From Trametopsis cervina (Eukaryota; Basidiomycota; Agaricomycetes; Polyporales; Irpicaceae), in NCBI GenBank assembly GCA_022385755.1, contig MU278352.1:744001-808000 (forward strand): DNA of 64,000 nt, written 5' to 3'. Of the stretch, positions 59,939 through 64,000 are shown one piece after another. The notes under the pieces were generated by a model. It was not told the DNA's origin and did not search any database. It saw nothing but the letters and a program-made list of their open reading frames with translations. How positions within the stretch are numbered: the first letter of the stretch is position 1; each line of letters begins with the position of its first letter. The translations under genes and the position numbers were made by a program.

Positions 59939-62510
59939 CAGCAGGGCACCACCCGTTGTCCGTACTTGTCAAATGTATCCGGCTCGGCTTAGATAATGTG
60001 TGTGGTTGGAAGGTAGACAGTGGCGAGGAAGAGCGAGGACGAGGTGGGAACGAACATGGGCGGAAAATGGGCGGAAATGGAAGTACGGGGTTGGGCACTG
60101 GTGACGTTTGCCTTGGGGAAGCGTTTGCGCCGCGAATAGTAGCCTATCGCCTTACCTTGGAGGAGGAGCTTGTGCGTCGCGAATGATAGCTTATCGACTT
60201 AGGGAGATAAGACTTGCTGGAATATACGTCTGAACGTGTCGCGCTCCGAGTGTCTAAGCATGTATCACACCCCGCATACAAGCCCGTACGAGCTTGTGTC
60301 AGAGTCGCATGATTGCAGCGTGAGTATGTAGGACGGCAGCGAGAAGACGAGCAGTCGTACACAATATATTCAGAGGTCTCTATTACATTGTCCCATATAC
60401 TAATACATCCTATGGAACGTTTGGTAGTGCTGTCGCACATAGGTATAAGCATAGTGGACATGTACGCCCCCTGCCTCTGCTGGTACACCCAGCCTGCCCT
60501 GGGGTGTGACATTGACAGCGCGCTAGGGGCATTAATACCACCGTGTTGCGGCACCTGTTAAATAGCGGAATACCCGCTTTTATGTGCCCGCGTGAGCCGT
60601 GTGCGATGCTATGAGTTGCGAGAGTGTGTCAATTGGAAAGGCGCCGACTCTAGTACATTGTTATACAGGTTGGTACAGGCAAGGGGACGCAAAGCCAACT
60701 ACAGGAGAGTACTCTACGCATATACTACAGCCTACCTAGCACTTTACCGCGAGGGAATTGAGGGGATATAGCCCGAGATACAGGAATAACCGTCTGTGGT
60801 ACACATTCGAGGTCGCGATGTCTTCGCGGCTGTGCCATCGACTGGTCTTTCCGTGTGTCTCGGGCTATGTCCCGTCGTCTTTTCATGTATCTCGGGCTAT
60901 GTCCCGTCGATTTACTCGCGGTAAAGTGCTAGGTATGCTCTAGTACACGCTTACAATACTCTCCTGTAGTTATTTTTGTGTCCTGTTGCCTATACCTACC
61001 TGTATAGCAATGTACCGGAGTTGGCGCCCTGCCGGTGGCACTCCGATGAGATTTGCGCAGCCTATAGCACCTTACACGGTTCGGGCGGGGGCCTAAAAAT
61101 TGGGATATAACTGGCTAACATGTGCCGCTACGCGATGATACAATTGCCCTGAGTGCGCTGTCCGTGGCGCACCTATGGGAGGCTATTTGAGTACCACCAG
61201 AGGCAGGGGGCACACATGTGCGATATGCTCACACCGGTGTGTCATAATGGCACCAGGAGTTTAATAGTATACATAGATAGATGGGAACATGGAATAGAGA
61301 CGCCAAGATATATTATTTACACGAATAGAATCATCTGGCCAGCCTCTGTCACCAGATAGGATGGCCGGGCTATAAGGTATCATACAGCAGCGAAAATAAT
61401 GAGGTAGCTTCACTTGTATACTTGTTGGGTACTACTAGACCTCGTCTAATAGGTATCAGGAGTTTAGCAATCATAAATCAGGATGTACAGGCGATTTTAT
61501 TCCTGTGGCCAGCACAGATCAGTCTCCCAGATCAGATCCAGCGGTTATAATGTTAATTAAACTTTATATATGTATTCTACATGTGTAAATACATCAGTGT
61601 ACCAGAAAGAATCAGGCAATTCGGACAGGAAAGCGAGGAAATAGAAGGTATGGCGGGGCAATGGGCAGGGCGTCGGGGCAGAGGCGGGAATGCGCGGCAT
61701 GGTTCAATCAGGCGATCGGCGCGACTGAGCGGATACCGGATCGCGGAGGACTTGTCGCTAGGCAGGAACGGACTCCGTAAGGATGAGGGAAAGACCTGGT
61801 TACCGCGCGTCGGGTATGGGTGGATTTGCGTGTGCACCGGACTTGACTTGCGTACAAGTCTCGAATGACGTAGGGATATCTGGATTGACGTGCGGAGGCC
61901 TGTAATGACGTGAGGAGATCTGGATCAGATGAGAATGGGACGTGCCTGAGATGATGATCGGTGCGCGGCACAAAGTCCGCACCGGTGGTCGCGCGGTAGG
62001 GCGAAGGGTTAGGGGAAAGCGGAGATATTCGGGAGACAGGGCAAGGCGTCGGGGCGCGAGTAGACTTTTCAGAGTCGCGGCGGCTGATAGCGAGCCCGGG
62101 CGTTGAATAGGGACAAAGGAGGTTGAAACGGGACAGAGGCGGGTGGGATAACGGACCATGTACAAGCACGATGGTCTTGGATGGTAGGCGGGACGAGTGG
62201 GAAGACGGGATGGCAGGCGGGACGGGGAGAAAGAAGGGCGGGCTGGGGACAAGGGGAGCGGGATGGCGGCACAACGCGATGGCGGCACAACGCCGGAGGC
62301 TCATCTATCAGCGCGCGCGCGCGAGGGTTTCGGAACGATGCGCAGGAGGGAACATCGGGACGGCGGCACGACGGCGGCAAAATGCGCCGGACTCTACGAC
62401 GCCGGGATACTTGAGCACACTGGCCTGACCGCATAAGGGTAAAATGGTGTGAAGTATCCTTACTGATGATTACTAACTAGTGGATACCATCCTTAATATG
62501 TAATATATAC
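59939..62510. other. KDZ right arm, non-coding and repeat-rich
   Basis: No supported gene is seen. It holds a short direct repeat (CGCGAAT-x-TAGC-type, about 60132 and 60178), the long palindrome at about 60345-61325, and a small TGACGT...ATCTGGA tandem (about 61867-61925). A G-rich tract follows at 62100-62400 with GATGGCGGCACAACGC duplicated. The terminal repeat is at 62452-62510. Confidence 0.55.
60345..61325. repeat. Long imperfect inverted repeat (~490-bp arms)
   Basis: Paired blocks share one centre near 60835-60840. CTAGCACTTTACCGCGAG (60735-60752) pairs with 60914-60931. CTACAGGAGAGTA (about 60700) pairs with about 60955-60968. GGCGCC near 60640 pairs with that near 61026. CCCCCTGCCTCTG (about 60470) pairs with CAGAGGCAGGGGG (about 61199). 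Arms are diverged, roughly 60-85% by eye in different blocks. The central part contains a tandem CTCGGGCTATGTCCCGTCG. Confidence 0.8.
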
Positions 62511-62517
62511 TGCAGGC
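62511..62517 (+). repeat. Right target-site duplication TGCAGGC
   Basis: It is identical to 45171-45177. Confidence 0.75.
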
Positions 62518-62872
62518 AGTAGCACTGATGTTACTCAAGAGCCTGCCGATGATCCATCTGGTCAAGACAGCGAAGCCACTTCATATACTGACAACAAATT
62601 TTGGACATATGTCGACGATCAACTCGACGAGATCCGTAGGCTTGTACGCGTGCAGGCAGGCACAGATGTCAACGAACGACAAAAGGCATGGAACAAGTAA
62701 GTTTTCCTAAATTCCCTTTATCGGCATCCTGCTAATGCACTTGTAGCTTCTTCAGAGGTGTGCTCGTAGATGACATGAAGATGTATGAAGTTGGCAAGAA
62801 GAGTCGGGTAAAGGCGTCGCAAGGTGAGCCAACCGACCTGCAACTTAAGGCCGAAGGCGCACTATCTTGGTA
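62518..62872 (+). pseudogene. ORF2 of the outer element, 3' part
   Basis: Reading in phase with the exon that ends at 45177, this segment gives SSTDVTQEPADDPSGQDSEA, then NKFWTYVDDQLDEIRRLV. A canonical intron follows (GTAAGTTTTCC to TTGTAG, about 62698-62747). The next exon gives NFFRGVLVDDMKMYEVGKKS and ends at a TAG near 62872 (a GTGAG donor at 62823 could add another intron). There is no start codon or promoter of its own. It is best read as the displaced tail of the gene at 44016-45177, separated by the KDZ insertion. Confidence 0.68.
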
Positions 62873-63373
62873 GACAGATAGACGAAGTTTCTTGTCGTGA
62901 TTGTGGCCTTGTAATCATTCACGCCGTACATGTTTTCTTCTCTCTGCCTCCCAGCTGTTATCCGTCCCATTATCAATTCGCCTATCTGGCCTCCCACAAC
63001 AATGATACTTGTCTTGTAGTACATTTGTCCCGCAATGCAATAGTTCTTACCGCTACTGGCCGCATGAGCACTCATTTGAACTGAATCCTGGGTAGCAAAC
63101 ATGCATTCTGCCTCTATAGGTTGTTTTGATGGATAGTACTGCGCTACTAATCCGATATCCGCTCATGCTCCCAGAGGAGGATCATGGGCCGGATATCAGG
63201 GAGAAAGCATTGGTGAGACACCGGCACAGCAAGCAGCACAGCACCAGACAATAATCGGCCGACAACCGCTCCCATTATCGGTCAGATAGTTCAAGTCAAA
63301 GATCCACGGAACATACTGAAATTTTGATCCTGGCGAGACTGGCCGAATGCCTACAAATTAGTTGCCTTTCCGA
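62873..63373. other. 3' flank of the outer element, no supported gene
   Basis: About 500 bp separate the ORF2 end from the right inverted repeat. Only short frames without motifs occur. Confidence 0.45.
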
Positions 63374-63409
63374 TATACAGACGCGCCCGCGCTTCGCGCG
63401 GGCGTGTAC
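63374..63409 (-). repeat. Right GC-rich terminal inverted repeat of the outer element (putative)
   Basis: The reverse complement matches 37293-37328 at 31 of 36 positions, including the whole CCGCGCGAAGCGCGG hairpin. It lies 90 bp upstream of the CAF40 start codon. Confidence 0.6.
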
Positions 63410-63499
63410 CCGGAGCGATCAAAATGAACGCCAGTCGCTTACTTAATCATCTGTTATTGAGCATCGCGGCTCGCCTGCTCGTTGTTCTCTGCGACCGCC

Positions 63500-64000
63500 A
63501 TGGCTGGTCTGGTATCCCCCAAGCCTGTCTCATACATGCAGCACACTCTGCAGTACAACCAATATTCTCAGCGGGCCCTCGGGCCCTACCCTGATTCGCC
63601 CTCCGGTTCCACCCCGGGGCTCATCCCTTCAACACTCACCGCTTACGGCGGTTCGCCTGCAAGCACCGGCATACCATTACACGAGGAGCAAAAGATATAT
63701 GCGCTCGTGATCGATTTACTTAATCCTGTGTCGCGGGAGGGGGCGTTGTTGGAGTTAAGCAAGAAGAGGGAACAGTACGACGACCTCGCGTTAGTCTTAT
63801 GGCATTCGTTCGGTGCGTAACCCTGTGCCATTCTCGCTTGGTTCTTGCAACTGACCCCATTACGTGTGTGTTTAGGCATCATGCCTGCTCTCCTGCAGGA
63901 GATAGTCTCCGTCTATCCTCAGTTATCTCCGCCAAACCTCACCGCGCACATTTCGAATCGGGTTTGTAATGCACTGGCGCTACTCCAGTGCGTTGCATCC
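63500..64000 (+). CDS. CAF40: CCR4-NOT complex subunit CAF40/CNOT9 (Rcd1), partial
   Basis: CAF40 is an armadillo-like subunit of the CCR4-NOT deadenylase that binds RNA-decay adaptors. The start [17 protein letters not shown] opens a Gln/Pro/Ser-rich N-terminal extension, common in fungi. The conserved domain begins [20 protein letters not shown] and continues [20 protein letters not shown]. An intron (about 63816-63874) leads to [20 protein letters not shown] and [15 protein letters not shown] at the right edge. The match to the CNOT9 family is near identical in these blocks. The gene runs out of the window. The transposon inverted repeat sits about 90 bp upstream, so its promoter may be affected. 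Confidence 0.94.

Larger units (their letters stand above)
45178..62510. mobile_element. KDZ-superfamily DNA transposon (17,333 bp) inserted in ORF2
   Basis: The ends are set by four agreeing signs. A 7-bp direct duplication TGCAGGC flanks it. Imperfect terminal inverted repeats share G, TTACAT, GGATG and ATCC blocks at identical offsets over the first 29 bp (17/29 identical; 45178-45206 versus 62482-62510). AAGGATACTT lies exactly 49 bp in from both ends (45227-45236, and inverted at 62452-62461). The ORF2 frame is continuous across the duplication. Inside are the KDZ transposase (plus), two companion genes (minus), a C-rich minisatellite, a divergent promoter with repeated CACGTG sites, and a ~1-kb palindrome. 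GC content is visibly higher than in the host element. Confidence 0.78.
37293..63409. mobile_element. Outer DNA transposon (putative), now about 26.1 kb because of a nested insertion
   Basis: A 36-nt inverted repeat (31 of 36 positions identical) bounds this region at 37293-37328 and 63374-63409. Both copies are centred on CCGCGCGAAGCGCGG. Inside are a minus-strand gene (37800-38678), a large transposase-like gene (38780-43841) and ORF2 (44016-45177 plus 62518-62872). A 17.3-kb KDZ element splits ORF2. Without that insertion the outer element would be about 8.8 kb. The left end falls in the arrestin 5' flank and the right end 91 bp before the CAF40 start. No target-site duplication was recognised. 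The boundary call is inference from the inverted repeat and gene content. Confidence 0.55.

Noticed and set aside
62404..62461. Right-end hairpin GGATACTT…AAGTATCC as an independent miniature element
   Set aside because: Its outer half is explained by the symmetric 49-bp-offset motif of the KDZ ends, and no duplication flanks it.
45178..62510. TET/JBP dioxygenase cargo, known to travel with some fungal KDZ elements
   Set aside because: No HxD…H…R dioxygenase pattern was seen in either companion gene.
1..64000. CRISPR arrays, bacterial operons, telomere repeat tracts
   Set aside because: None seen. The intron-rich genes are eukaryotic and there are no TTAGGG arrays.

Overview
The window is nuclear DNA of a filamentous basidiomycete, most likely an Agaricomycete. 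The evidence is dense genes with many short GT-AG introns (about 45-65 nt), conserved eukaryotic proteins with fungal domain layouts, and a KDZ (Kyakuja-Dileera-Zisupton) transposase with the CxC2 cysteine cluster typical of mushroom-forming fungi. The genus cannot be read from the sequence.

Positions 1-37.2 kb are a housekeeping block. In order: a POT1-type telomere ssDNA-binding protein (minus, runs off the left edge); GID5/Vid28/ARMC8 of the GID/CTLH ubiquitin ligase; a PEBP-family protein; dephospho-CoA kinase; a complete DNMT1-type maintenance DNA methyltransferase; MCM7, divergent from DNMT1; kexin; ATG9; a coiled-coil/PH protein with an apparent one-base frameshift; COA1; COG6; heat shock factor; and an arrestin-like protein with a repetitive tail. 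CAF40/CNOT9 starts at 63.5 kb and runs off the right edge.

Positions 37.3-63.4 kb are a transposon island between the arrestin gene and CAF40. I read it as two nested DNA elements. The outer one is bracketed by a 36-nt GC-rich inverted repeat (31/36 identical; 37293-37328 and 63374-63409). It carries a minus-strand gene of unknown function, a large multi-exon transposase-like gene (38780-43841) and a second gene (ORF2). A 17,333-bp KDZ element (45178-62510) sits inside ORF2. It is flanked by a 7-bp direct duplication TGCAGGC, has imperfect terminal inverted repeats, and carries a motif AAGGATACTT exactly 49 bp from each end. The ORF2 reading frame before the left copy continues in phase after the right copy.

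The KDZ element holds the transposase gene (55770-59938, plus), two multi-exon companion genes (minus, 48523-52589 and 52751-54907), a repeated-E-box divergent promoter, a C-rich minisatellite with a 220-N assembly gap, and a ~1-kb imperfect palindrome near its right end. The companion genes and the genes of the outer element have no function I can assign. They are the best candidates for something undescribed here.

Gene models were assembled by eye from protein similarity and splice signals. Exon edges are approximate unless stated.
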